Position numbers and translations under genes: made by a program. Below, one piece after another: positions 44,885 to 57,199 of a stretch of 64,000 nt of DNA (position 1 is its first letter; each line of letters starts with the position of its first letter). Origin of the DNA: Lineus longissimus. Its lineage: Eukaryota; Nemertea; Pilidiophora; Heteronemertea; Lineidae. The notes beneath the pieces were generated by a model. The model saw only the letters and a list, made by a program, of their open reading frames with translations, was not told where the DNA came from and searched no databases. The stretch is taken from contig NC_088308.1 in assembly GCF_910592395.1 (NCBI RefSeq), positions 24,009,501 through 24,073,500 of the forward strand, read 5' to 3'.

Positions 44885-44907
44885 TGTGTGTGTGTGTGTG
44901 TGTGTGT
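44885..44907 (+). repeat. TG dinucleotide microsatellite
   Basis: Eleven or so tandem TG units, followed by a purine-rich stretch with a GGGGGGGGG run near 44946. Confidence 0.95.
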
Positions 44908-45629
44908 TTGAGACGGGATAGGAAAAGGGTGCGGGAGGTCATGTAGGGGGGGGGGAGGAGACTATGGTGACCGTTGTGAGAGTTGGAAGTGTGTCTGATC
45001 ACTGACTTGCTCCTTTTGTAGCTATTGTTGTTATTCTAGCTGTTAGAGTAGTTATTGTAGTTATCTAGCTATCGTAGTAATGTAGCTATTATAGTTGTTA
45101 TTCTTTCCGTTCCTGCTTATCATCTATTTTAACCTATTCAGCTTTCAGTTGTCCAGGCAAGGCCAGGTGACCGATGACGATGATAGATCGGGTTCGATTC
45201 AAGCTATACGCTTGGTGTATTTGGTTATCGTGACTGGCGACTGAGTCTAACTCACGTCCAAAGCGCGGTGGCTGGGTCCCAGGCATGCTTGCCTCTTTGT
45301 TCCACGGTCCTCATCTAAGTTTCGACGGTGATGACATGGACTTAGGTTCAAGGAACGTGATCCCCTTGAGTCATTGTGGTTGATTGATGGGGGCAATAGA
45401 CGGTTGCGTGTCGCTAGTCATTCAATTGGTCCCCTTGTTTTAGAGTGTTGGCGGGATAAGTCGTACGAATGTTAACAATAGTATGCAATAGCTGGCCAGC
45501 GATCCCCTACCTGATCTCGAGGGGGATGGAATGACTGGGGTTAGAGGCCTGTTGTTAACCTGCGGAATTTCGTCGGACGAAATGTCAGGCGTGTCCGTGT
45601 GGGACTTGTGCTAAACCAGTTTAGTACAT

Positions 45630-45822
45630 ATGACGAAGACATTGGGCTCTTTGAATAACAACAGTGTCCTTGACCTCCTTGTGCCTCACAAAGCTAATAA
45701 TATACACCCCCTAAATCGACAAGACGGCGATGAAGAAGGAGAGCCGGCCTCCAGCTTGTCAGCCGAGAAGACACTGGATGGACCCCAAGGATATGTTGCT
45801 GCCAATGTTGGAGCCATACAGG
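45630..45822 (+). CDS. Putative first coding exon of an unrecognised gene
   Basis: An ATG-started frame of 64 codons (MTKTLGSLNNNSVLDLLV..., ending GAIQ) runs to a strong donor, GTAAGC. It is hydrophilic with an acidic patch (DGDEEGE) and matches no family I know. Possible continuations: a short exon at 46239-46354 (phase fits), or an exon at about 47823 after TTTTGTTTTCCAG, whose reading QTTESLVDSVDQTMC ends in a stop. It could equally be chance. Codon use and the donor are the only support. Confidence 0.3.
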
Positions 45823-46238
45823 GTAAGCATCACTTAGTCCTCAGTTACATCTGGATTAAAAGAAACATTACAAAGATGTTAAAATTACTCCAAAAAAGTG
45901 AAATGTGTAGTATGGGCGTTAATACGTATCAAATCAGAGGGCATGCACACTAGCTTGTTCCTGTCTTGATTATCTTCTAATTACAAGAAAGAGCAGGGAC
46001 ATTCATCCGTGAAAGGCACGTTACTACAATACGCGGCAAGGATTGCACTTTTCAAATCGAATTGCATGCGCATTAGGCAAGTGTGGTGCAGCCATTTCGA
46101 AAGTGGTGTAGCCAATTCGTGTTCCGGAGAGTGCTCTCTGGAAAACAGTTTTCAATCAGATTCAGTGTGAACGCAGCATGCAGTAGAAACTCGCAGAAAT
46201 TAGATAAACCCCTCAACAAAAAATATGATTCTTTTTAG

Positions 46239-46354
46239 GCAGCCCGAGCCAACATTGTACAAGGGCCACAAGGACAAGTGCCACAAGGACAAGGGACACA
46301 AGGACAAGGGACACAAGGATAAGGGATTCAAAAGACGATATTGCAGTCTACAGG
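46239..46354 (+). repeat. Exon-like segment with four copies of a 15-base repeat
   Basis: After TTTTTAG, the sequence contains four tandem copies of about 15 bases (CACAAGGACAAGGGA with variants, about 46263-46325), then CAGGGTGAGC. In one frame it reads repeats of GHKDK, in another TRTRD. The 3' junction resembles that of the putative exon ending 45822: both read CAGGGT(A/G)AGCATCAC followed by TTAGTCCT. This is either a duplicated splice junction or a duplicated short coding motif (QG[K/E]HHLVL). Confidence 0.35.
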
Positions 46355-49259
46355 GTGAGCATCACTTAGTCCTGGTTGATATTATATCTCCTCATGAAAC
46401 AAACTTTCCAATCAGTCGTTAAGGAGGGGGGAAAAAAAATCATTTTTCATGTCTCCGCAACCTGGTGGCCAAGTCATGAACTTTTATCCCTGAGTGAGAC
46501 CACCTAAACGAGAGTGCTCAAGTAACAGCAAAATGGGCATCTTGATTAGTTGGACAAATCATGAGTTACATCTTATGTATGGTTATTAGCAATATCAGAC
46601 ATAAGCATGGATATAAAAAGGAGGGTTTAAAGGAGGATGCAAGCATTGGTAACTTTACTCTTTTATTCAAAATCCTCACTTACATTGTCACATGCTTGCA
46701 GTGACATCGTGGTCATTGTTATGTTATCAGTCAAAACCAAACAATCGTCGAGCGTTCTAACTTTTATAGAGGTAGCCAACTTGCATGACTTGAGAATTTT
46801 CTTCGTAGAACCAAGTTGGTTTTAAAGCTGAAATTTCGATCTGAACATTGACGACCAAAGAATAGAAGTCAATCAAAGAAAAATGATTAAAAAAGAAGTA
46901 GAACTTGAAGGGCGTCATTGAAATTGATGTCAATTTATACTTAGGAATCATCCTAAATAGACTGAAGCCAAAAGAAATAATTTCTTTTCGGTGAACCCTC
47001 TACCCCCTTATTATGACAAAAACTGAAGACTCTGTCTTTGACAAATAAAATTGGTGTCGTACTCGCGTAAGCTCCCCTGAAAGGTGAGCTAAAAGGTGAA
47101 GCCAGAAAGTTTATAAAAACGAAACCTGACACTTGAAGTGACAACCATCTCAGCGAAATGAAAAGAAAAAAATCATTTGATTTCAATCTATGCATTTTGA
47201 GATATATAGATCCTTGAATGTATTTTTCCTGTTATCTGCAGATTGAGATGATGGCTGTCGAGAAGATCCAACCACTTAACCAAGATCTACAATTCGTGCT
47301 ATGGTAGATGTGACTCTCAAAGATTTTGGATGACGAAGGAATCCAATGCATATATGGTAAATATAAACAGATGACAAGACAGTATATGGGTGAACACGGC
47401 ATGGACTGATTTCGTTTCATTACTAGAGTAAGGTAGAGTCGTAAAATGTTGGATTTCATCTTCAAACTGCACAAGTAACCTCAGTTTGGAATTGAATTGC
47501 AAATCAAGTGTCAAGAAGTATAGCATTGTGGTCGTCGGTATTAAGGCTTTTAGAATTTTAATACAAGAACACATTTCTCAAATAACATCCAACCCCTTCC
47601 AGAAACTAGCGATGATTGTTGAAAAACACACTTCAGCCGCCTTGTTTTGATTGACAAATTCAATTACAAACTTCTCGCTGTTAACGAACGGTGTATTACT
47701 TAAGGGTTGTGATTCTATCATAAACTACTTTGGGAAATTTGATGAAACTGAATGAAAGGCCCTATGGCACAAGTGCATTAATTATGGTAGAACAATGGAG
47801 TAACCTTAAATTTTGTTTTCCAGTCGCTCACAAATATAGGCAGACGACTGAGAGTCTAGTGGATTCAGTGGATCAAACGATGTGCTGAGGGATATCCATG
47901 TGCAGGAGTAACGAGCCACAGTTCAGCAAACGATGCCTTGACAGACCAATTCAAGGAGAACCTTCGCTAAGATCAGGAAGGGAACGTGTTTGCTTTGTGG
48001 ATGGATTGGACACTTAAATGTCCGTCATGCTAACTGACTATAATGACAATCTTCTAATGGACTAGAATGACAATCTAACTCCAAAGGGACTCTCTGGACT
48101 CAGGACTATGGACAAGAGCCCTGATATGATATCCTGCAGCCACCACGATGACAGCCTATCTCATACCTTCGGAAGGATGCCATCACACGGTAATATAAAC
48201 AAATCAATTTAAATTTTTCAAATGTCCTTGATCAGGTGTAGCCATTGGCCTGATTTAGAGATTGTGGGCTCTCTGTTGAGGAACAATTTTCCAACGTTGT
48301 CTTTGCGACACCAATTACAGTGCGATTTTCATCAAACTCACAATGATAGTTTGGACCAATCTTGATTAGTAAAACCATCAAATGTTGCAAAAAGAACTAG
48401 ACAATAAGGAATGTTCATAACTAATCTGTTACACACTTTACACATGTAAGCTTGCTCTTCCATATGATTGCATCGTTCAGAAATATGGTTTTTACAAGGA
48501 AAAATGCTTTGAAAACATGACAACTAACTGTTCCACACAAATGGGACTGGGAGGGCAAAGGAACAGCCTCACTGTGTTCACAGTACATTCAACAGTACCA
48601 ATTTTTTCTTTCTCTCAGCGCATTGCCCATTATGTAGTACTGAGGTCTGCCTTTTCTCATAAAAACGCCATTGTGGCAGCAATAAGGAGGCGTGATCTCC
48701 GAATTCAGTTTTTGTATATCAAACAGGCAAAGGGTCTCAATTCGATGATTTGGTCAATAATATTATTACTAAATCAAAACCAAAGGCCAAGTTGGAACAG
48801 TGATGTAATGGCCAATGGCCAACTCAGTTCAGTTAGCCATCTATTATCCAAGTTGAACAAGTTTCATGGTGTCGAACAACCATGTGCATAAAAATTCTGA
48901 TTATTAGGACATGGTCTTAGATTAACAAAACTAGAGTAATGCTGAAGCCTAAGCCGCTGTAGCATTTTTAGATGTCCACATGGAAAAAGTCCTACATAGT
49001 AATGAAATAAGGTATATGGTCTATAGGCAGGAGGAGGGTGGTTAAATTGGCCATCTTCAGGTGACTACTATGCAAAAGTAAGAGCCCTGGGTCAGGTTAG
49101 ATTCAGCACTATATATCCCTGATACAGCATGAATAGTTTCGACATTTTATGTTGTTTATTCTCTACCCAGGTCAGACTTTTGCATGTGTACTCTTATCGG
49201 ACACACCCGAGGAAAAATTAATCTATGATAGAAAATGATTGGCTAGTTCACATAGCTAC
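46355..49259. other. Non-coding stretch with no recognised gene
   Basis: Mostly AT-rich. Acceptor-like sites occur near 47240 and 47823 and a donor-like GTAATA near 48191, but the frames beside them are short. I recognise no protein, RNA gene or complete mobile element. Confidence 0.45.
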
Positions 49260-49345
49260 ACCTAGGCGGCGCCCCAATACAGCCTCTGCCTCGTAAAAGC
49301 CGCCATTACTCAGTACTTTTTCCTCAGTGCCAGGTCGAGCGGCCG

Positions 49346-50152
49346 GTGGCTTTTGACCTAGGTCATCAGCCTATGGAGTGTGACTTCTTAGACTCACATT
49401 CCCTTTCCGGCCCGGCCTCTCAGGCCGATTTCCCCTTGGGGAGCGAGGACCGCACTATGGTGGCGTGCATGCGCAATCTTCACGCTCCAGTTCGGCAGTA
49501 TGTGCCACTGGAGACTTGCCCTCTCCAGTCGGTAAACCCCGCGCTCGGTCGGGTTCCCTTCGATCTTTTTGGGGATTCCACCGAGCAGGAACCGGACGCG
49601 GTCCCGGACCGGGCATTCCAAGATTGCCCCCGTCCCAGGCCCTGATTCGAGCCTCCACCTGGTTGGATTCGGCTCTCAGGGACACAGCGCTGTCCTGCGG
49701 GGGTCACCAGCGTGCCTTGGCCTCGACCTTACCGACGAACGGACAGGGCACCTGGATGCAGGCAGGGAAGCGTTTCACCACCTCTTCCCCCCGAGCCTCG
49801 CGTATTGATCTGATTACTATTGAGTCGGTGTTTTTATCTCCTGTTAAGGACGACATTCAACTCACTGGTTTGGTGCTCCCCAAAGTCCTTGCATCTCCGT
49901 CCGTCCAGGGCGCTAAGAACGATGAGGCCCTGGCCAAAGAGGCTCGGGCGGCTTTGTCGTACGTCGACCTGTCCCTCTGTGCCCTGTGCCCTGTTGTTGG
50001 CAGCTGACGCATCAGAGGACCAGGGCACTCTTGCCCTGTCCCTCCAACAGTCTCTGCAGCACGCCAGTGATCTGATCGCGAAGCAGGCTGCTAACGTGGT
50101 GCTTAAGCGCCGGGACCTGCTAAATGAGGGGTTAAGCATGGTCCGAGACTGA
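49346..50152 (+). pseudogene. DIRS-type gag remnant
   Basis: Fragments in different frames follow one another: one with PLETCPLQSVNPALGRVPFD (49346-49645), one with ASRIDLITIESVFLSPVKDD and ARAALSYVDLSLCAL (49465-50007), and one with LLLAADASEDQGTLALSLQQ and ANVVLKRRDLL (49820-50152). The SYVDLSLCAL to LLLAADASEDQ passage reads across two frames at about 49990, showing a frameshift. The likeness to DIRS-group gag is a judgement from general sequence style and position before the recombinase. Confidence 0.55.
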
Positions 50153-50216
50153 GCTCCTCCGGGAATGCAGCTCAGTCCTCTACCCCCTCAGATGTCCCTG
50201 TTCACGTACGCCTCCC

Positions 50217-50262
50217 TGGGGAGCCCATCTGAACGAAGGGGACCTGACCGCCAAGGGCAGTG
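50217..50262 (+). pseudogene. RNase H fragment of the DIRS-type element
   Basis: In the frame starting at 50217 the sequence reads WGAHLNEGDLTAKG, the conserved stretch after the first catalytic Asp in RNase H of DIRS-like elements. Nothing of the reverse transcriptase precedes it, and the frame is lost shortly after. Confidence 0.6.
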
Positions 50263-50344
50263 GTCAGCGGTGGATTTGCACCACACCGCTGTCTGCCGGG
50301 GTGGGACCATCTGTTGTATCACCCAATTGGCCGGGTCTATCATT

Positions 50345-51360
50345 AAGACCCTTCTTTCTACAGGCTTCCTCCGAGAGAGAGGCTTTTCGGAAGACGTTAT
50401 CCATAAAGTCGCTCAGCCTCAGAGACAGTCTACCCTAGCTTCATACGACAGCAAGTGGGATGTCTTTCGAGACTGATGTAGGGAGCACTTCCTCGACTTC
50501 TTGAATTTCTTATTCTCAGTCCGGAAGTTTTCGGTTCAGGGGGTGAAGGGCTATCGCTCTGCCATTTCGGTCACTTTAAAGTTTACCGATTCCTGGCAAC
50601 CGTCTTGGGATGACGCTGCCTCGTCGTTGCTTCGCAATATGTCTCTGGAACGTCCCAGTTCCATTCAGCCTTCCCCCAAATGTGATCTCTCGGTGGTGCT
50701 AAGGACTCTCATGAAGTTCCTGTTTGAGCCTATGCACCAGGCATATTTTAAACATCTGACCTTTAAGACCGTCTTTTTCGTGGCTTTGGTCACGGTGCAG
50801 AGACAGTCCGAGCTCCATGCCTTAGCCTTTGATAAATTGGCTTTTAATGAGAGGGGCGCGGTCCTAGAATTTGACCCAGGTTTTCTTGCAAAGAGCCAGG
50901 TGCGGCACACCTTCAGGCACCCGGTTTTCATCCCCTCCTTGTCCGCTACGGTTTCTAGGGACCTCCCGGACAGAACTCTCTGCCAAGTTGGGGCCTTGAA
51001 GTTCTATGTTGATAAGACCAAGGAGCCTGCTGTTCGCCTCGGCAGGAAGCGCCTCTTTGTGTCTTATCGAGAGGGGTTTACTAGGGAGATAGCTGCTGCT
51101 ACAGTTGCTAGGTGGTTAGTGGCCACCATCCAGCTGGCGTATTCCATGACTCTCGTTTCTCCAGAGCTTTGCTGTCTGGCCCACGAGATTTGTGCCATCT
51201 CTTCTTGGGCCGAGTATAAGGGAGTGGCGCTTAACAAGGTTTTAGATGCAGCTCCCACTCCACTTTCTCCCAGTATTATATGCGCAATTGTTCCGCGTTA
51301 ACAGACGGTATGCTGTCTCTCGGTCCAATTGTCGCAGCTCAGCACGTGGTCTAGGTGTTT
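50345..51360 (+). pseudogene. Tyrosine recombinase of DIRS type, inactivated
   Basis: The N-terminal SAM-like part (GFSEDVIHKVAQPQRQSTLA, SYDSKWDVFRD) meets an in-frame TGA at 50474-50476 where tryptophan is usual. The frame then resumes in phase with FSVQGVKGYRSAISVTL. The first catalytic arginine is in VTVQRQSELHAL. The HxxR motif reads HEIC (Cys codon TGT at 51191-51193), a change expected from CpG decay of CGT. The catalytic tyrosine is in STFSQYYMRN, which lies in a different frame after a shift near 51250. So three separate lesions are visible. These enzymes insert the circular DNA copy of the element. Confidence 0.75.
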
Positions 51361-51889
51361 CCCTGCCTTGTCCACTCGTCGAATTTCTCTCTCTCCCGTT
51401 GTCTTCCTCCCCCCCCCTGAGTTTCAAAAGAGCGGAGGGGACATAGACATTGTCCGGGCTGTCATGCCTAGATATATAGAATACATACATAGAATGTAAT
51501 TGTGTTGAGGAGTCAGTCTAACCACCCTGAAATGGTTCCATTATATCTTCGCAAGGAATTCATCATAACTGGTTGCAAGACTTCATTCAGAATAGTGACA
51601 TGTGGTTTATTCAAATGAACATCAATCAAACTCCATGCAGTTAAACTTTTCTTGAACTAACAAAATTCTATCATGTAATCTTGATGAATTTTATGGTCAC
51701 ATGGGTTAGGGCATTATAATTTTCTGGAGTAAAGTGGAACCTATCATCTGTGCAATTCTGATGAAAATCGCGTTGTAACTAGTATTCTAAAACACCTGGA
51801 TTTAGAATGAACCGCACATTAGAGTGTAAATGCACCATGTGCCACCAAAGCCTCATTTTTAATGCAGTGGTTATGGTTAGGCTGCTTGG

Positions 51890-52035
51890 GTTGGTGCAAC
51901 GTCGGTAGTGATTGACTAACCAAAACCGCAAGGGTGGAGCTAAACAACAGCTTCACCTTGATTTTGGTCTGCATTTTAGCTCCATCCTTTGGCGAGACAA
52001 TTCCTAAAACCTCCAGTTCGGTATCAATTCAGAAA
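51890..52035. mobile_element. Degenerate relative of the foldback element ends
   Basis: A short imperfect palindrome with GGGTGGAGCTAAA and TTTTAGCTCCATCC facing each other, ending near GGTATCAATTCAG. The arrangement matches the outer ends of the 32143-40419 element (GGTGGAGCTAAA ... TTTAGCTCCACC, GGGTTCAATTCC). It appears to be an old solo copy of the same small family. Confidence 0.5.
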
Positions 52036-52414
52036 TCCCAAAAATGACTTGGAAAATGTTCCTTAAACGAAGTGCCCTTTTGACAAAACTTCTCAAATTC
52101 TACAGTCCTTTACCTCCCTCTGAAACTGCTGATTATATAGAATCAGTCATTGTAATGAAATCAGGCATGTCAAGGAGGAACACAGATTTGTGTCGCTTGC
52201 TAATCCAAAGCAGCACTCAGAGTGATAGTCCTGAATGAAGGTTTAATAGAGAAGATGTTTTTCGAAAAGTTCTGTTAACCAGCATGAATTGTCTACTGTA
52301 CTAAGTACAAGACAACAATATGGTCAGCACAATGGCCCCTTGACATTGAATTATCAACTTCAGCATGTGCACCTACATGAACAACCTTAGTTTCATGTTG
52401 TCTTTTTCTTTTCA

Positions 52415-52496
52415 GCATGATGAGCCATCCCACAGAAGGGAGAAGGATGTTGTTGATCCAGCACATCCCAACCATGCTCCCATCGCCGTCAAGTAG
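52415..52496 (+). CDS. Possible terminal coding exon of an unknown gene
   Basis: After a good acceptor (TTTTCTTTTCAG) a phase-0 frame of 26 codons reads HDEPSHRREKDVVDPAHPNH then APIAVK and a TAG stop. Composition is that of a charged C-terminal tail. I found no convincing upstream exons, and the family is not recognised, so this may be chance. Confidence 0.25.
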
Positions 52497-55366
52497 CAGT
52501 ACGACGGTTAGATTGTATTTTGTCACCGTAGGCTTTATCGTTTTATCAAAATATCTGAATGAAAGGTGATTTAATGAAAATTCAAATTTTTCTTATGGTG
52601 AGAAGGCAAATGTTTACCTTGCTTATGACAAGCGTAGATTACTTTAATCTATGTTTGGTTATGACCATGACTTGTACCATGGTTCAAAATCTTACACTTC
52701 TCAAGAAGGAATTGAAATTATGGGGGGTTAGGTTGTTTCTGGCTAACCCAAACAAAATAATTTTCAAGCAGAATTTTGTGCTTAAGATAAGAAAGAACAA
52801 AAATTTGGGGGGATGGGTTGTTTGTGGCTACCATAGGAACCAACAGCGGCCTTGGGCATATGAGGACCCTGAAATTCTTTTCAGGCAAAAGTTATTTTTC
52901 TGCTTAAAAATCACCGAATTCATCAGATATTAACTTGATTAGTGGTATATCCATCACTTTAGACATGGGGTCCATGTGTTGTTGTTTCGCTGACCCCACG
53001 AAACAAGAACACATGTGTCTGATGGAACTGCAGGCCTTTCATACCGTTTCTCAATCTCATCAGTATCACATAATCAACTGACGTGGCCCAGGGCTCCGAT
53101 GCCCTGGACCTTACATCACACTGGCTGGCTCAGTTGCTCAATACATGTACCTATGCTCGAGACAATTGACCAACAGTGATATGGTGAATTTGAATTTCCT
53201 CCTTTTTGAAATACCAAAACTTCTTTCCAATTGAACTAAGACAGTTAGATAAACTCTCACTGTTTTATCGAAAATTAAAGACTGATCCTTCCCTAGTGGT
53301 CACACAGTGAGCCGTTGTCAAAGCGTGTCATTCGACAATGGTGGCATGCATGCATGTTTTGTTACGGCTTACCAGGGACCCCAAATTGTTGATGATGATG
53401 ATGTTGTCCATGGGTACATCTCCTTGGGCAATAGGTGAGGACAATGGTTCCTTGATGACAATTTTGGACTTGATACTGAATTGATTGAGAAAAGTGTAAT
53501 TTAAAAACGTCAACTTTTCGACGTTTTAAAGTTTTTGTCCTGTATGAATGTACATGTATTTGTAAATCCTGTATGTAAATATTTTGTAAAATGTCTAAAT
53601 GAGATCTAGACTCCATGACTTGGCAAAAGTATGGCAAAGGCAACTTTTAATCTTTGCCCTGTCAAGGTCACCTCTTTTGTCATGCAAATGACATGTCATA
53701 ACTGCTCCTTTTGTCATGCTAAGTGGCAACCAGCTCTGTCAAGTGGCCATGACAAATGTGGTTCCTTTGTTATTCAAATTGGGTCCTGCAAATCAACAGC
53801 AGTGACATAACCTATTGTAAGCTCACATGACTCACCTGAAGGCATGAACAATAGGTTTTGATACAGTAGCTATTCATGTGTTATAAACATGATGAATGTA
53901 TGAAGAGGTTTAGTACTCAAACCATTGTGGTGGAGTAGTTGAGTCTATTGTGTTTGATCTCAATTTAGCATTGTGTTGCAAGGACACTTATCAGTGTTTC
54001 TTTGTGACAACTTGTAAAGAAGTTGACCACGTCTTAAAGGGATAGTGTTACATCCTATCTCCTGGTCCTCTTCTTGCATTGGGCTTTCGGAGTGGTGCAG
54101 CAAACAAATAATGTACTATGATCATTGTATAAACTATAATGTACAATGTATTAAGTCATTTCAAACATAAGCACCTGTCACCTGTGTGATGGAGATGGCG
54201 ACTCCCTCTGATTGCGTAGGTTTTCTCCCGGTATGCGGGTTTCCTCCTACACTACATTCCAAATCGTCATGTGTTTTCCTTGTAATGTACGACAATAAAG
54301 TTTTTTTGAAAGAAAAACCAATTTTTTCTAATTGACTTGCCTGTTGGGACACCATCACTGATCAAAACTTTCCACCGGAGCCGCTGTTGTGCTTATCAGA
54401 TTTTGACCTTAAAATAGGTCAAATAAAAATCCCGCTTGTTCCTACCGTATGTCTTGCATCCCAATGGAAGTTGGAAATGACACAATGGCACTACTACAGA
54501 TAGCCCAGCTGACCAGATGGAGAAGTCACAAAAATAGTTCTCTCATCACTGGACCATGGCCTCAGTCACCGCCTCCCTCTGCCTCCACCATCCATGACAC
54601 CACAGTTTCCCTGTATTTATTTGGTAAAACAGTGACAGCTCAGATAGGAAGATAAACAGGATAACAAAATCAGGCTGCTGCAAGAGTCTACTCCATGGTA
54701 CTCTGCTCTCTGACAAAGGTGCTCAATCCATGACTGAGCCAAAGTGGGAATAGATTTCCAGTAACGGCAGGTCTCCGTCTGATCATTTCTCAAACCAAAA
54801 GAATTAAAAAGGTGGTGAAATGCACTCCTTATTACAACCCTCAATTTCCCCAGCCACAGAAGATCGGGTAGGTATAATTGTTACCACCCAAAGCCCAGGC
54901 CAAAGATATGGAATGTTCATGTGATGATGTCATGTGATAATTGATATGCCACAACCACATGGCATACCTCCAGAACTGTTCAGGTTCTGTAGGCTATGTA
55001 CCCTTTTATATAAACTGATTATTAACCAAGGTGATCTTGTATGTAATAAAAATCATATTCAATTCATAACAAATTTGTTCACATCTCAAGCAGCTTCCAA
55101 GAAGGTTAATGAACATTCGACAGAACAGCACCCGGCTGGCTTTACAGTAGGTTTAACTCGTGCATAAGAGCATGCTTGACGCAAGGACCAAACGCGCCGC
55201 GTAGCGGCAAAATAGCGAAGCTGGCGAAACATTTATAACGGGTCACCCATGTCACCGTGATCTCATTATGGACTTATTATAGCGCATGGTTCGGCCATGT
55301 CACGAGAGCCATGGCAACACACTAGCTATTACTCCATCGTCACCACAGTCACTTGAATTTACATTG
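52497..55366. other. Non-coding stretch with no recognised gene
   Basis: Mostly AT-rich unique-looking sequence. A motif at about 54220-54255 (GTTTTCTCCCGG, then GGGTTTCCTCCTAC) resembles a repeat family I associate with marine invertebrate genomes, but I cannot assign it. A minus-strand donor-like site ends a short frame at about 53380. Nothing here supports a gene. Confidence 0.4.
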
Positions 55367-55460
55367 TTTATCACCAGTATGAATCCATAACCGATTCCTC
55401 AGATGATCACATTCACCTGATTAGCTGAGCTTCCCATTGAATGGTTTATCACCAGTATGC
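55367..55460 (-). repeat. Second copy of the zinc-finger-like repeat
   Basis: Read on the minus strand this contains ATTCATACTGGTGATAAA, AACCATTCAATGGGAA and TGATCATCTGAGG, the same blocks as the array at 41113-41607. About one and a half units are present. It shows that the repeat is dispersed and not confined to one locus. Confidence 0.7.
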
Positions 55461-56028
55461 TAACAGAAGCCCAAGGCTGGGAACGCCCCAGGACCCCTTC
55501 ACAAATCCTACAGGAGAAAAAAACTACTAGTAGGCCTAATTAACCAAAAAGTGTTGGTCAACCAATTCTACACGTGCGCAATCGTATTTCCCGCGGGAAC
55601 TCATGAACTAATGGTGGCGTCACCTGTTATTTTAAAACTAGAAGAACTCCGACATCCCTCAATGTGTACATCGAGGATGGAACAATTCGCCGTCACTAGC
55701 GATGGTGGGTTCCAACAACATTCCTGGCTGTTAATTATGTGCCAAAAACATCGACTCTTACGCTATCAAAATGTAAAAATCTAAAAAGCAGCGCGTGATG
55801 ACTTTAGTGGTAGGTATATCTAACACAAAATCACAACCTCTTAATTACCATTATTGTGTTTCTCATTGAAAAATGTATGTGACAGGTGGTATGCATACCA
55901 GATTACTACTACTGTACTGTTGACTGTACATACATGCACACACTCAGTCACTCGTGACACTGACTGTGTAACAGTGTGTAGTGCACATGTCCACATGACA
56001 TACAGTACATAACACACCTGGATGTATA

Positions 56029-56414
56029 GGCCTTTTCGAAGAAGACGAATCAGCGATCCTTTTCTCGAGTCGAGGTGAAACGGTCTGCACCATACAAACT
56101 TCTTCGAAATCGCCAATCGTACAATTTGTACACATTAATCTAGGATTTACAAGTACTAGTACAAGTAATTCAAGTATCTTGACGTCTGCAAAAACTGAGG
56201 ATAATATGCGCAGCAAGGATACCAGCAAGGAAGACATGTGTCACCGTCATCCCATATCTCGCCATGATATTGATAGGCCTCAGAGAAGACGAACCAGAGC
56301 CATAACAAATCAAATGCGCACACTCAGAAGACGTCAGAAAGCCTAGCTGAGACCCTTTGTTCCAGGTGAAACGCATGACTGGTCAATGCTATAACAAACT
56401 TCTTCGAAAAGGCC
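56029..56414. mobile_element. MITE-like element with 16-bp inverted ends
   Basis: Perfect 16-base inverted repeats, GGCCTTTTCGAAGAAG at 56029-56044 and its complement at 56399-56414, bound 386 bases without coding capacity. Inside are weaker internal copies: AAACTTCTTCGAAATCGCC near 56095 and GGCCTCAGAGAAGACGAACC near 56277. The element therefore looks like two related inverted-repeat units in tandem. A target duplication is not clear. Confidence 0.6.
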
Positions 56415-57199
56415 GATTGATGATCTTCTAAGAAAGAATTAATTCAGATTCAGTTGAACTTGAAAGGCAAAATTCATAATGTAGACTAGAGGATAATGTG
56501 TCTGGGTCTGGGAAGATGTCATGATGCATTATCAGACGTATCAAAGATGCTTATAATAGTACTAGAAGTCACTCTTAGCCAAAAAAACCTAAGCTTTATA
56601 CCTAAACTTTAGATTCCATGTTATGATAGGTTACTGCTAGACTCCAAGAGGGAGATCGATATTGATGTGTATGTAGCTGCCATTTAAATTCTGCTGTGAC
56701 AGATGTTGAAGAACCTACTCAAACTATTCAACAACTCAATGCAATTTGAGCTAAATTGCAGTAATTAAATTTGAATGAGTGGTTCAATATAAACTTGATT
56801 CATTATTTAGAATGGATCATGCGGGTCATAATTGCACAACTTGGGGAAGTCGCATCCTATATCCCATGTTTCAAGGACTGTATGTATAAATTGTCATCAT
56901 CATGTGCTCAAACAAGAGCTGGAACTCTTCCTGGCTGAAAATCTTGTCTTAATATTCATATTACCAATGGCAATGTGAAACATTTTCCAACCAGGTTTTG
57001 ACTCTGATTACATTCCGTACGATCAGATGTTGAAATTTAATGGATTGAACTCCCTTGGGTTTGATTAACACTTCATGTGAAAAGGAGAACTTGCTTCAAA
57101 TGGGAATTTCATTCTTCTTCTTAGGAAGTATGATTACGTGATAGTGTTGTGATCCTATTAATACTTACAGCATTGACTTGAGAAGGCCTTTGATCCAGC
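56415..57199. other. MICALL upstream region / 5' UTR
   Basis: AT-rich sequence before the MICALL start codon. An acceptor-like CTTACAG at 57166-57172 suggests that the coding exon begins there and that an untranslated first exon lies upstream, outside what I can identify. Confidence 0.4.

Larger units (their letters stand above)
49260..51480 (+). mobile_element. Decayed DIRS-type retrotransposon remnant
   Basis: A GC-richer block containing, in order, gag-like sequence, an RNase H fragment and a tyrosine recombinase, the order of DIRS-like elements. The reverse transcriptase that should lie between gag and RNase H is missing, so an internal deletion is inferred. Frameshifts and stops run throughout. 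The limits are approximate; the split or inverted terminal repeats of the group were not identified. Confidence 0.7.

Noticed and set aside
45165-45235. tRNA-like B box GGTTCGATTCA
   Set aside because: There is no A box at the right distance upstream and no repeat context.
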